Source: Sphagnum compactum
Taxonomy: Eukaryota > Bryophyta > Sphagnopsida > Sphagnales
Assembly: GCA_965153455.1 (NCBI GenBank)
Contig: OZ234502.1
Span: 14,167,495-14,231,494 of the forward strand
DNA: 64,000 nucleotides
Direction of reading: 5' to 3'
Shown: positions 38,006 through 49,567 of the stretch, in pieces
How the letters are laid out: each line of letters begins with the position of its first letter
Position numbering within the stretch: the stretch's first letter is position 1
Notes under the pieces: generated by a model
The model's input: the letters and a program-made list of their open reading frames with translations, nothing else
Told to the model about the DNA's origin: nothing
Database searches by the model: none
Made by a program: the position numbers and the translations under genes

Positions 38006-38047
38006 GGGGAAGGGAGGGAGGGAGGGAAGGAGAGTAGGGGGGGGGCA
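38006..38047 (+). promoter_or_regulatory. G-rich tract with G-quadruplex-forming pattern upstream of CDC45
   Basis: The + strand reads GGGG, then four further GGG runs separated by one or two A, and later a run of nine G. This satisfies the standard four-run G-quadruplex pattern with one-base loops. It sits about 620 bp upstream of the CDC45 start codon. Confidence 0.6.
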
Positions 38048-38151
38048 AGAGAGAGAGAAAGAGTAGCTGCTGCAAAGTGTGGGAAAAACAAACAAACAAT
38101 CGAACAAACCAACAAACAAACAGACGCACTTTTGTTTTCAAGACCCCCACC

Positions 38152-38182
38152 GGGGGCCCACGTTTGAGTCCTGGCGGGAACA
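38152..38182 (+). promoter_or_regulatory. Site II/TCP-like and E2F-like motifs upstream of CDC45
   Basis: 'gggggcccacg' contains GGGCCCAC, the Site II/TCP class I type element of plant proliferation-gene promoters. About 10 bp further is 'tggcgggaac', whose complement GTTCCCGCCA differs by one base from the E2F consensus TTTCCCGC. CDC45 is a known S-phase gene, so both fit, but binding is inferred. Confidence 0.4.
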
Positions 38183-38669
38183 ATCTCCCCCCCTCTACCT
38201 CTACCCACATCTCTCTCTCTCCGGCCTTTTCCCCCATCACCCCCCGCGACTCATACGACCACAACGACGGTTGCTTGTAGCGCGGGTACATGTGCTGGGA
38301 GGAGAACTAGGAGGACGAGAACAACAAGCAAATTGCGGAAGCCGTGGAACCAGTTGCGGATTACAGGACAGAGAGCACTGTTATTTTGAAGATGGAGAAG
38401 ACGATGGCGTTGTTGTTTTTGTTGTTGTTTTGCATTTGGAGGAGCTTGTTGTAGAAGGTGGCGAGATGGAGGAGTTTGGGAAAGGGAAGAAGAAAACAGG
38501 TGCCATTTTAAAAGAGAAGCTTGCAATGAGGGAAGAGTAGTGGTTTCTAGGGTTTGGTTAAAAGAGGAGGTTGGGATGAGGGAGTGGAGGAGGAGGAGGA
38601 AAGAAGAAGCAGCAGCAGCAGCAGACGAAGAAGAGGTGGAGTGAAGAAGGTGGTGGGACAGTGGAGGCG

Positions 38670-40691
38670 ATGGTGAGAGAGACGAGTGTGGGGGATTTCT
38701 ACAGGAAGCTGCAACAGGCGGCAAGAACAGCGAGCGCGAATGGATTCCCGCTACTGATCTTCCCGTCGACATGTGACACGGACGCTCTTTGTGCGTACAA
38801 GATCGTCACGCGGCTGTTGGAGTCGGATTCCATATGTCACTCTGTGTATCCTGTTGCCGGATTCAGTAGTATTCAAACCCTAGCGGGCAAAGCAGTGAGA
38901 TCCAACGACGACCCGGTGGTGTTGTTGTTGATCAATTGGGGAGCTTCACGTAACTTGCATCGACTGCTGGAGCTCGGTTCTCAAGTGCAAGTCTTTGTAG
39001 TGGATAGCCATCGCCCTATTCACTTACACAACTTGAGTGCCAAGAACACACAAGTCACTATGCTATTCACTAGGGATGATGAGATTCAAGCTGGCATGAC
39101 TGCAAGCTCCATCCTGAATGAGGTATCATCTTTCTCCAATACCTATGACTCAGAGCCGGAGCTGGAATTGGAAGATGACGACAGTGATGAGGAATTTGCT
39201 TCAGATGATGATGGAGAGGCAGAGAGAATCAAGCGCAGAAGGCAAGGAGGACTAGAGCTTCAAAGACAGGAGCAAAGAAAAAAGGCAGAGTATTACAGGT
39301 CTGGATGCTTTCACGGACGGCCAGCTGGTTGTCTCATGTTTGACATTGCACATTCTTTGCACAAGAACAACAATGAGCTTCTCTGGCTGGCATGTGTTGC
39401 TCTCACAGACCAATTTGTTCATGAGCGGATCACAGCAGAAAGGTACAATGTGACTGCCATTGAGCTTGAGGGACATGTGTCTAGTGCTGGCAATGCAGAG
39501 AAGGTTACATCTGTGACTTTGAGGGATGGCACAAAAGTTCGAGCGCCAGATGTCTCGAGGATTGTCTCTGATGATGAGCCACGGCTGATGCTGCTGAGGG
39601 AGTGGAGCTTGTATGATGCAATGATGAATTCTTTCTTTGTTGCTCCCAAGTTGAAGACTTGGGGCGATGCAGGATTGAGAACAATGAAGCTGTTGTTTGC
39701 AAAAATGGGCATTTCTCTTGCGGAATGCCAGCAGTCGTTCCGGTACATGTCAAGTGAAACCAAGAAAGGTTTGAAGGAAGAATTTGAGAAGCTAGAGAAG
39801 ACTGTCTTTTCAGGGAAACTTTACTTTCGGAATTTCCACAAGTACCATGGATATGGGAACCAAGTCTCGGCTGCTGATGTTGTGTATGGAGTCAGCGCAT
39901 TGCTGGAGGCTGCTGGGAGTGATGAAACTAGTGACTATACTGACAATTTTTGCAAAGCAGTTAGAGCTCTCTCTCCTAATGAATGGCAGACCTTGCAATC
40001 AGGAATGCAGCTCGCAATCCAGGTGCAAAGGGCCTGTATCAGCATTGGGAGTGCTGCTATTTTAAAAAAGGATGAGATCAAAATGTCCAAGGCTTTCAGG
40101 TGGACACTTTTTGTCTTCTTTCTGTTGATCTCAATCTGTTACAAGCTCTCATGTTTGGAAGTGGTCCTCCTGCAATGGAACCTTTGATCTTAACTTGTCT
40201 AAGAATAGGGTTTCTGCTGCTGATCTGTGATTGCAACAGATCAGTGGTCTTCATAATGGTCATCTTTGTGATAACAATTAGTGGCAACAATTAGTGTTCT
40301 GACTTACTTGTCACTTTGTGTATTCAGGTATCTGACGATTGCTGATTGCCCTAATGCACGACTTCTGGCACATCCGCTTTCTCTTACAAAGCTTTGTTAC
40401 TTCTTGATGGATGCTCTGAAGGAAAGTGGGCACAGTGTGAAACCCATGGTTTGTATTGCCGTCCTTCCAGGAGCTACCAAACATCTTGTTGTTGGAGTCT
40501 CCCACCGGCCCCGCTTAGGAGCAGCTAATGGCAACAAATTTGGTCTTGTTTTTCGTACAATAGCTCAGAAACTTGGAATCATTTACAGTCATGATGCCTT
40601 TGAGTCTTCATGGATACATTTGGACACAGACATAGTTAATCGGTTCTTGGCAGAGTTACGGATGTCACTGGCTAATTACAGCACCCTTTGA
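38670..40691 (+). CDS. CDC45: CDC45, CMG replicative helicase subunit, 2 exons, intact
   Basis: Exons 38670-40099 and 40328-40691 (GT-AG, phase 2) join to 1794 bases, 597 residues, almost exactly the size I recall for plant CDC45. CDC45 joins MCM2-7 and GINS to form the CMG helicase that unwinds DNA at replication forks in the nucleus. The ATG at 38670 gives MVRETSVGDFYRKL, matching the plant N-terminus MVRE; the in-frame GTG at 38661 was not used. Visible features: the RecJ/DHH-like N-domain with FPSTCDTDALCAYK (residues about 31-44) and VVDSHRPIHLHNLS (about 110-123); an acidic linker at about 160-186 followed by RIKRRRQ; GCFHGRPAGCLMFDIAH; and the C-terminal FESSWIHLD. The single intron splits the Arg codon after MSKAF. 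No breaks were found. Confidence 0.96.
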
Positions 40692-42400
40692 CTAGTTTCC
40701 ACTCACTGTACATCTTTCTGACATGCTGAGTTGTGAGTTCACAGCCACCAACATATATGTGGCTCTGATTTCCAGCTCTGCCAGCCCACATGTTGGGTTC
40801 TACAGCTCTTTGCACCATAGGTTCCTGTTATTGAAGTAGGCTAACAAAAGTAGGGCCTCTTGTGTATGGTGAACTCTCTCACCTTGTGCATAATTTGGTC
40901 AAGACTTCCAGCCAAAGGGAAGGAGCACCTGCAGCACTCTGATTATGGGTGCTGCTGATGATGATCACCTGTTTCAACATGGATCTTGCAGCAAATTGTT
41001 CTGCGTGAGTACATGCATTTTCGATTAAACCCCTGGATCCCTGCACTGTAGTTGAGTGATCCCTTGATAAACACTAAACCTCCTTACATTCTCTATTGAA
41101 CCACTGGATCCTAATCCGTTTGGTGGGTTGATCCTTCCTCTAAAGATTCTCAAAAGAGTGAAGGAAATCCAATAAGGAGTTCAATTCAATGTCATTTCAG
41201 TTGGAGATGAGATGTTTCTTGTTTCTGACTAGAGAGTTTATTGGACATCTCATGAAGGCAGTGTACTTGATGATGGCCAGTAACATCTTTGTGTGAAGCA
41301 CTTGAAGGATTTGTGTGAAGGAAATTATTCGAACTACAAATCATCTGTAACAATTACGATTTTGGTGGTTTGTTTGTGGACTGTGTCAGATCAGAGCTAT
41401 ATGAAAATGGGTCAGTGAATGTTACTATTACTTAGGGTAGCATTCTTTCTGATGTGGGTGTCCATGCCATTACCAGCAAACTGTGAACAACTGTTGAAAG
41501 AACAGAGGTGGTAAAACGTTCATGGGCTTTGAAGAAGAAGAAAAAGCTCTTTTTTGGGAAGCACTCCACCACTGGTACAACAAATCTTTCTACCACCCAA
41601 ATTCAGATACCTATTCAACTTCCAGTTTTTCAGAATCAACCATGAGTCTGGTATGTTGTTGTCATGGTGGTCTGACATATTGGACCAGTGTTCAAAGCAT
41701 GGGAAACCTAGGTCTTCTGAGTGCTTCTGTGAAGATCAACAGATGATCATGTTGGTTACAATGTATAGTAGCCTTTGTTACAGCAATTAGAGAGTGTCAC
41801 AATTGCTTAGGAAGTGTTAGCTCAGAGAGTGAATGCAGCTGACCATTGCATCATATTTTCTCTGCTTTGCTTTTGCTGGCATTGCATGTATGCTTTGCAA
41901 CTGGGCCACACTCATGATTTGAATTGTCACATGATCGGTTCAGGATGAAAACCATCTGAACTAATACATTGTCCTACTGGGGATGGATAGCAATACACTG
42001 AATTTTCAAATGATTTTCACAGAGTCAAGGACTGAGCATAACCATAGAACAAAGGTAAGCAAGCCCACATGTTTCTGTGACCAAGCAAGCATGTGGAAGC
42101 AGGTATATCGCTTGCTCTGATACACCTCCTGTAGCTTTCCTTCTTCTTTAAAGCTCTTAATATTTCCTGAGGTTTAACCATCTCAGTGTTTTTATTGTTT
42201 CATACAACCCAATTCTGGAATGATGAAATACCTTGGGTTGGCTTTGCCTTCCACAAGCAAAGGCTCCTGGGAAGAAGCTCTTAGTCACTTACTTCACCTT
42301 CAGCTGATCCTTTCTCTCTCGTTTTGTGTCATCACTGTTTCAGCTTTGCACATCCTAGAGGTAGACTTGCAGGCATACAGCCACATCCTTTTTTGTGTTC
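40692..42400. other. CDC45 3' flank and spacer
   Basis: Composition is gene-like (about 42% GC) well past the stop codon, which could reflect a long 3' UTR or a decayed sequence. Open frames here have no recognisable domains. A polyadenylation site cannot be fixed. Confidence 0.45.
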
Positions 42401-42418
42401 TCAAAACTAAATAAAAAT

Positions 42419-42650
42419 CCTAAACCCTAAACCCTTTTTTCTGTTTTCAAAAAGATTAAACCAAGTTTTGGGCTGTTCTTCGACTTTAATGAAGAACCTC
42501 CCATTCTGGTTCTAAAATACATATATTAGAACTGTTCCAGTTCCATACAAAAAATGGAGACTGGTTTTGGGTCTGGTTCTTTAAGGAAAAAAACTTATGG
42601 TTTTGAAAATCAGACTCCAAATTGGCTGTTAAACCCTAAACCCTAAAAAC
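42419..42650. repeat. Short interstitial telomere-like strings (CCCTAAA)n
   Basis: 'taaaccctaaaccctttttt' begins near 42420 and 'aaaccctaaaccctaaaaac' ends at 42650. Each holds two or more units of the Arabidopsis-type telomere repeat. They lie within a decayed repeat rich in 'ctggttctgg' and 'ggttccag' strings. Confidence 0.6.
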
Positions 42651-42927
42651 TGGACTGTGATGCAGTCTGAATTCTGGTCCAAATTCTCAAATTTTTTTGA
42701 TTCTGGTTGCACTCATAAATGGAACCAAGAACCCTGTTCTTGTCTGGTGTAGTTTCTAGAACCAGTTTTTCAAAATCAGACCTGATTCCCAATTGGTTTT
42801 TTACTAATTGTATTAGGAACCAACAGTTCTAATCCACCACCAAACTGGGTACCTGGCTAACACTGGTTACTATGTAAGCATGTAAGGCAATTGATGGCTA
42901 CGAGGTAGGTGGATGCAAGTGATTGGT

Positions 42928-43189
42928 TACCTTACCCTTAGGTCAAGTTTCGTCATTAAATAATCCTCAAAATACTAAAATGAAAATTTGTGAAAATATC
43001 AAGTTGATATGTTGAAAATCATCATAATTATCATAGGCTACACTCTGAATAATTTAGCTACTCATATTACAATATTGTAGTAGATGATGAAAATATATAT
43101 AATTTTAAAATAAAAAAACGAATTCATTTTTTGAAAAAAATTAAAATTATTCGTTTTGTCAATGTGGAAACTGACCCTAGGCTACGGTA
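42928..43189. mobile_element. MITE-like repeat, copy 2 (right of CDC45)
   Basis: This is the direct-orientation partner of 37593-37871, about 260 bp, differing by substitutions and several small deletions. The left end is 'taccttacccttaggtc' and the right end 'gaccctaggctacggta'. Similarity ends abruptly on both sides, which fits insertion of a discrete element. Confidence 0.7.
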
Positions 43190-43477
43190 GTACCAATGTT
43201 GGGTGGGTACGTGGGGGTACCTGCTTTGGCAGGTAAGAACTGTTTGGTTCTAGTTTTAGTTAATAAGAACCAAATCATAATTGGGTCTGATTTTTAGGAT
43301 TGAAAACCTGATTTTATTTTATTTTAAAAATAGACCCAGAATCAAGTTTGTCAATTCTATTTAGGCATGGAATCTTAACCTGTTTAGTACACAGCTAACC
43401 ACTGTGGTTAGCTATGGGATAGGAATACTATGGAAACAACTCCCTTTTTATTTCTGTGTGTATTTTGAGGGTCTCCT

Positions 43478-43509
43478 CCAGCAGAAGAACCCTAGGGTTC
43501 TTCTGCTGG
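43478..43509. repeat. Perfect 32-bp palindrome
   Basis: The 16 bases ccagcagaagaaccct are followed directly by their exact reverse complement, centred between 43493 and 43494 with no spacer. The central CCCTAGGG is itself symmetric. Confidence 0.95.
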
Positions 43510-44450
43510 GCAACCTTTCCCAATTTTGTATGTTCCCATGTTCCCATGGAAATATTTCTTTTCTACGGAATGAGAAAGAAGGGAGGAAATGAAAAGAGAG
43601 TTGTTTACATAGGGGGAGGTTCTTGTACTCATGTGTTCTCCTGAGGTTTTGGGAACACCCTTGAGCTCATGCCCTCAAGTGCCCCTCCGTCAGGAGAACG
43701 CGTTGCACAGGAACCTCCCCTACAACTTTGAAACGTTCCCTGTCCATACACCATCTATCCTGCATGGTGCGCTGGTGGGTGATGATTCACTCTGGCCTGG
43801 GCGGACATTTGCACATGGTCCTGGGGCCGCTTTGTAGTACAATATGATGTGGCTCTCTTTGATACTCCCTTGTATGTGTGATGGCCGGTAGAGGGGGCAG
43901 CCTGCTTTGCATGATCAAGGCATGTTCAGATTGCTTGCAGGCCTAAGCACCCACCATGCTTTTTGCTTTAAGGTGAGGAGTGTCATCATGTTCTGTTGTA
44001 AATCCTGGACGACATGAACCAACATTACGATTTGAGCAATCTTGAATAAAGGTGTAATATACAGGAAGTCCAAGACAAGATATTATATCGATTTTACTTA
44101 ATTTCAAACACTTTATACATAACAATTTGTATGTATAGCACAAGATAGAAACAAAATTAAACACAGGGTGTGTCACACTGTGGCCTTGTCATTTACATTC
44201 AATCGTATCTTAAGGCAAAAGAAGAATTATGAAAACTCAAAAATTTCACCATGTTAAATATACCTAATGTTCAAACAATCCTCAAAAAGATACCAAATCC
44301 CCTTAACCTACTATATACTCTATAATGAATCTAAACACAATATCCTTGACTTGGTAGGCAAGGCCAACAAAAAGTTCACACATACATAAAGTAATAGGAA
44401 ATGCCTTCGATGAAGTAGATTTGTGAAATATGTGGTATTTTCCTTGAGAG
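43510..44450. other. Unassigned spacer with a GC-rich patch
   Basis: About 43630-43840 is richer in GC than its surroundings and has open frames, but no domain was recognised. 'gttctcctga' near 43636 and 'tcaggagaac' near 43690 form a small inverted pair. The remainder is AT-rich. Confidence 0.4.
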
Positions 44451-44451
44451 G

Positions 44452-44527
44452 GGCGATGACTCAATGATGTTGCAACGATGCTGCCATTGCTTAATATCAC
44501 AAAAGTCTTTGGTTCAAACCCGAGACC
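44452..44527 (+). mobile_element. tRNA-derived SINE-like head
   Basis: GGTTCAAACCC at 44511-44521 matches the RNA polymerase III B box. About 50 bp upstream 'tgactcaatgatg' (44457-44469) is an A-box-like string in the right position, and the segment starts 'ggggcga' like a tRNA 5' end. It does not fold convincingly as a functional tRNA, so I read it as the head of a tRNA-derived SINE. The body and tail are not defined. Confidence 0.35.
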
Positions 44528-44559
44528 AAACTTGCTGGGTCAGCTGGTGAAAACTTTGT

Positions 44560-44775
44560 CATGTCCTTTGTTATTGAGCCTAACTTTGGGACATTTCTAA
44601 CAACTTATGTGTCGTGTGTCATTTGCCATTGAGCCTAACTTTGGGATTTTGCCAACAACTTATGCACTGTGTCCTTTGCAATTGAGCCCAACTTTGGGAT
44701 TTTTTGACAACAACTTATGCGCCGTGTCCTTTGCAATTGAGCCTAACTTTGAGATTTTGCCAACAACTTATAATG
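44560..44775. repeat. Four tandem copies of a roughly 54-bp unit
   Basis: Units start near 44560, 44615, 44669 and 44724. Each holds 'gtcctttgcaattgagccta', then 'actttgggattttgccaa', then 'caacttatg'. The copies differ by substitutions and 1-3 base indels. Confidence 0.85.
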
Positions 44776-45020
44776 AGTCTGTTGTTGCTTTCTTAAACAG
44801 GAAAAACAAAAATTGTAATCTCAACTCATTTGTCTTCCCTGATCTACTTCTAGAACTTTAAGTCCGAATCATTTAACCTATTTCTAACTTATTAATTATG
44901 TTGTGTACTATGGTGTTTGAAGATCACTTATTTTATTTTTTGCATTCAGGTGTTATAGACCCAAGTGAATGTATAGTCCATGCCTAAAGGCCTTGCCTAA
45001 CAAATATGTGAAAGGTGAAG

Positions 45021-45045
45021 ATATATATATATATATATATATATA
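45021..45045. repeat. (AT)n microsatellite
   Basis: An uninterrupted AT dinucleotide run of about 25 bp. Confidence 0.95.
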
Positions 45046-45547
45046 AGGAGGAAATTTTTTTTCCCCCTTCCTCAAATGGAAAATGGAGCAAGGTAAGAGA
45101 AGTCAAGAAAGGTCGAGAGAGGTGTCCAAAAGATGTTTCCAACATGGGAACTTAAGTCAAGTATCATCCAAGAATACGACACCTAGACAACACCTATAAA
45201 ACTACTTAAATGGTGTCAATGCTAAAGATGCGAACTAATTAGGTTTGTAGTTTGTACCGGGATTGGCTGCTTCTTCAGTTCTAGGGGGACCCCTTGGTTC
45301 CAGTTCATAATATTTTTGAAGGGATTAGTTTCAGTTTGGTTATGGCTTTTTCATATTTCAAATATGGGATTTGGTTTGGTTTTAGGGGAGTAGTTCCAGT
45401 TCTGATTCTTTTTTAATTTAAAGTTAATCAGTTTCAATTCTTAATTAAACCCCAGTTCCAGGTAATCTCTGGTTTCAATTGTAGCTACCACTTTCAATGG
45501 CCTCTTGCCACCATGGATGACCCTCAATTCTGCACTATTTCAAATGC

Positions 45548-45795
45548 CAAAAAACCTTACATCAACCCCAAAAAGCCCTTATTTAATACTCCCCCCCCTT
45601 CCCCAAAACCACTATTTTGAACTTTAAAAACCTTGCCTCAGATCCCAAAAAAACCTTACATCAAACCGTCCCATATTTCTGCCCAAAAAATTGTGTTTCA
45701 GATGTGAGAAAAACCTATTTCAAACCACCCAAAAAATCATAATCCAGCCTCAAGAAAAACCCTATTTCAAACCTCGAAAAAAAAAGCTTGAAACA
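45548..45795. repeat. Degenerate tandem repeat (CCCAAAAAAACCTTACATCAAACC type)
   Basis: Strings such as 'aaaaaccttacatcaa', 'aaaaacctatttcaaacc' and 'aaaaaccctatttcaaacc' recur every 30-50 bp across about 250 bp. No coding meaning. Confidence 0.55.
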
Positions 45796-47209
45796 TGAAC
45801 TCAAGCTTCAATGCTGTTTTGTTTTTTTGAGTGTGAAATTTTCAACCAAAACTTAAGGCCTGCCCCTTGATTCTGGAACTCACAATCTTTTTTCGAACAC
45901 AAAAGCTTGAAGAAACAAGAAACACAAAAAACAAAATCAGAAAAAAAACTTAAGCTTTTTCTTTTAAAAACAGAAATTCCCTAAACCCTATCATCGGAAT
46001 CCAATTTGTTTATGAAAATCTTGATCTGAGTCTGATTCTCAAAAGATTGAAATCGAACCAAAGGTCCAGTTCTAGTTACCTGCAATGCAATAGTTGCATG
46101 GTTCCAACCAGTGTTGACTGGTTATATTTTTATATCCAGATATGAATCCAGATACTACCCAGATATGCATATATCCATATCCTATATCTGGTCTAGTTTC
46201 ATTGTCCACCATCATATGCATCTAGCGGTTAACACCACAAGTATTAACCAATATCTATGGATATCCGAATGTTGTTATATGATACCAATATTCAAGTCTG
46301 GACCTTAGTGGTATTTCATTTCTTAGGTATGGATAGTTGCATTATGCATATCCGGTAGCAGAGGTTATATATAACCTATTTGGATAGGGTTAAGGTCTAA
46401 GGTTCTAGAAATACATTGTTTGTTAGGGTTTAAAGGCCTCTTCAGACTTCAAATGACAAGCAACACAACAATCATTTTCAAACTTGATAGACTTGAGTGT
46501 GTTCAACATTCAATGTGTTTGTTTGTTCTTTTGATGTTTGTTTTTTTCATCATTCTCTTGTGTCTTGGTCTTGATATGTTTTGTTGTGGTTTCCCTTTGC
46601 TTCACATTATTAGTGGTCTTTTCTTCCCCTAGTTTTGTTCATTTATGTAGGTTGATGGTGTGGTGTAAGCATGGTGTGCAAGATCATTATCGTAGTCTTT
46701 TCACATGGTGATGAATTGTTGCAACTTGGGTTTTTGTTCAACTCTTTTGCAATGATATAGCACAATAGCAAGGTAAAAGTTTTTCCACCCATGCATCTTG
46801 GTCTTGATTTTTGGTATGCCTCCTTGTGATTTCCCTTTGTTGTGTTGCATTTTTTGCATCATCAAGTGATATCTTGTAAACCTCTTATTCCCTTAATTTG
46901 GTTTCATTGCGCAAGTTGATGGTGTGGTGTTGACATGGTGCACAACAACATTGTTGTAGTCTTTTCATGATGATGATCAATTGTTGGAACTTGGGTTAGG
47001 TGTTTTCTTTTTTCTTTCTGTTCTTTTATAACATTTAACAGAATGTAAGAGTTCTTCCAGTCATTATGTTCATCCATTTTGCATTTGCTACATCATACTA
47101 CATTTTATAATGTGTTATTGAGTTTTTTATTTGTCTCCTTGTGCATGTATCCTACTTGTTTTAAAGTTGGTTTAGTGTGTTCATATGCATATAACTTATT
47201 ATTTTGCAA
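45796..47209. other. Spacer with repetitive 'atatcc' stretches
   Basis: About 46120-46370 is dominated by 'tatatccagatat' and 'atatccata' strings. No gene recognised. From about 46420 onwards the composition shifts toward that of the hAT relic. Confidence 0.45.
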
Positions 47210-49567
47210 TGGATGAAGAACATGTGTGCATTGTTTAATCTATTGGTGGGGTTGAAAAAAATAATTGCACTGTAAGGATTGTAGGGACTTTTAATCATGT
47301 GCAATGCAACATGTCAAATGTTGAGAACGTGCATGTACAACTTTCTATTGTTGCAGATCTTGAAGTTACACAACTTGCAGCTATACAAGTTCAAGCTACA
47401 TCTTGGAAACTACATAATTGCAATTCTATTTATTGAGGTTTTTTTGTTATTATGATGGATTACATGTGGATCTTGTAATTTCCAAGATGTTGTGGTGTAT
47501 CATCTGCAGGTCATAGCAAGCTATTGATGATGTTTTGTCCCAAAGTTCTATGATAAGGAAAGCTTTTACAAAATACAACATTAAAAATGGGATCACTCCT
47601 ATGAAGGCCCATGTTGATTTTGCCCACCTTCAATTAATTGTTCAAATTTAGTCCTTATTAATAATGTTGTTGAGGCATATCATAGTTGACAATTATGGAA
47701 GAAAAAACTTAAGCCAAGTGGATCTACAATCATAACATATTTTTGGGCCACAATTCCTTACAAAAAAGTTGATGAAGCACAATAGAACTTTTTTGAAGAT
47801 TTGGTGCTTTATATGCAAGGGTTATAGGTCACTTTCCACTTGCAAAAATGTTTGGTTAATGAGGTTAGTATTATGTCAATGCCCTCGTGATTTGTTTTTT
47901 TCCCACTCTGCCTTGGTGGAAAAAATTATTCTTGCAATGATAAAAGAAACTATGGAATTGCACGTGTTGCCTAGCCTTGCATTTGCAATAATTGTGGTAG
48001 CAAGTTTTGATCTTTAAATGTCCAAAGGTGGAGCGGACACCTTTACTTTGGTAATCAAATGTTTTAATGAATTATGGACCCTTATGCATGTTATTGTTGG
48101 TTTGTTTAAAGTGCATGACACAACAGGGATTTCCATGGCTAGGAAGATGTAAGCTTTACTTGAAAAGTTTGATCTGATGCATCATGTGGTTGCCTTTGTG
48201 AGCGATGAAAGTAACAACTTGACATCTTTGGCAATATCACTACATTTTATTGTTTATTGTCAACTTTTGAAACTCCAACAAATTTATGAGGGTCCTTGTT
48301 TTGGTCATGTCATGTCCAAGGCATGCCAATATGTTACAAATGATGACAAGGTTCGTGTTTGAAACTTGTAAGTTTGAAAAATGTTCAAACTAATTTGCAA
48401 AACAATCACATGGACAAAAATGTTAATAAAAGGAAGATTGGAGTGGGAAAAGATGTGTTAAAAGTGGATTGTGACATCGAAAACTAAAAACTTTAGCAAA
48501 AACCAGATTTGCCAGTAAAGTGATAATGTTTGAACAGACATTGAAGTTCAAAAAGGCCATTGTTTTGTGTTATGGGTGACATAAGACAATGGTTTTATAG
48601 AGTGAGTTCCTAAGGCTAAGGGGTGGGCAATTGTAGACGCAATCACAAATACTTTGAACCTTGGTGTCACAACTTGTGTGATGAACCAATCACAAGGTCA
48701 TTAGTTGCTATCAAATGCCTTAACTACACCTATTGCCCTAACAATCAACATGGAAGTGAATTTGAACAAGTTTCTAATGGGATTGAAGTTTTGGTTGAGT
48801 TTGATGCTGAATTCCTCCTCTTGCAACAAAATATGTGACAAGAAGTTGTGAAGGTGTTCAAACCTTTTCTAGTAGCCTTTTAAAAATCTTATGATGTAAA
48901 TCAAGTTTATAACATGCTTATCATAATGTTGGATCTTTGATTCAAACATTTGCATGTTGTGCAAAATTATGTGGGTTGGGGGAATACAATCCATCTTGCT
49001 TTTGAATATGATATGAAGATAGTCATTCCCCTTTTCATGATTTGCTTTCATCAATTAAACCCTATTGTCCAGGAATGCAACATTGATGGACTTAGTGAAG
49101 AGTTCAATGAGAAACACACCAACCTATTTGGTGTTGGAGCTTCTATTGAAGAGTGTTCATGTGCTTTTGTTATTGGAGAGTTGTGTTTGTTTACGAGATT
49201 GCCCATATTCCAAGCTACATGCAATGATCCCCTTGCTTGATGGTGCATTAATGAAGATCAATTTCCAAATATTACATTTTTGGCCAAACAAATTCTTGGC
49301 AAACTTGGGTCACAAATTGAAAAAAAAAGTGTGTTTAATCTTGTGGGGGTGATAACATCTTTGCAGTGTTGTTGCTTACAAGCAGAGAACCTAAATCATA
49401 ACATCACTATTGTGAAAAATTGGCCTAATGATTTGTACCTTAATTGCAAGAAGAAAGTGGATAGGAAAGAATACATGAAAATGGAAGCATCTTTGGCAGA
49501 TAACAACTATGACTTGATTGAAGAAGTGGAATATTTTAAGGAGTTACATGTAGATGATGAAATTTGA
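47210..49567 (+). pseudogene. hAT-superfamily transposase relic
   Basis: Conceptual + strand fragments in changing frames follow the order of a plant hAT transposase. One segment reads 'KCFNELWTLMHVIVGLFKVHDTTGISMARKM' and then 'VVAFVSDESNNLTSLA' (catalytic RNase H-like region). 'GPCFGHVMSKACQYV' follows. Another reads 'NMLIIMLDL.FKHLHVVQNYVGW' near 48900-48980. The C-terminal dimerisation domain at about 49260-49567 contains 'SQIEKKSVFNLVGVITSL' and 'IVKNWPNDLYLNC' and ends in a stop. Several frameshifts and stops make it non-functional. An upstream zinc-finger part cannot be read with confidence. Termini and target-site duplication were not located. Confidence 0.7.

Noticed and set aside
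38077-38540. Open frames in the CDC45 upstream region
   Set aside because: They translate G-rich and CT-rich low-complexity leader DNA and have no domain.
38661-38669. In-frame GTG as an earlier CDC45 start
   Set aside because: The ATG at 38670 gives MVRE, the usual plant CDC45 N-terminus.
43404-43837. Gene around the palindrome
   Set aside because: Overlapping short frames, no domain, and the palindrome lies inside them. Not supported.
44452-44527. Functional tRNA gene
   Set aside because: It has a B box and an A-box-like string, but no convincing acceptor and anticodon stems. Kept only as a SINE-like head.
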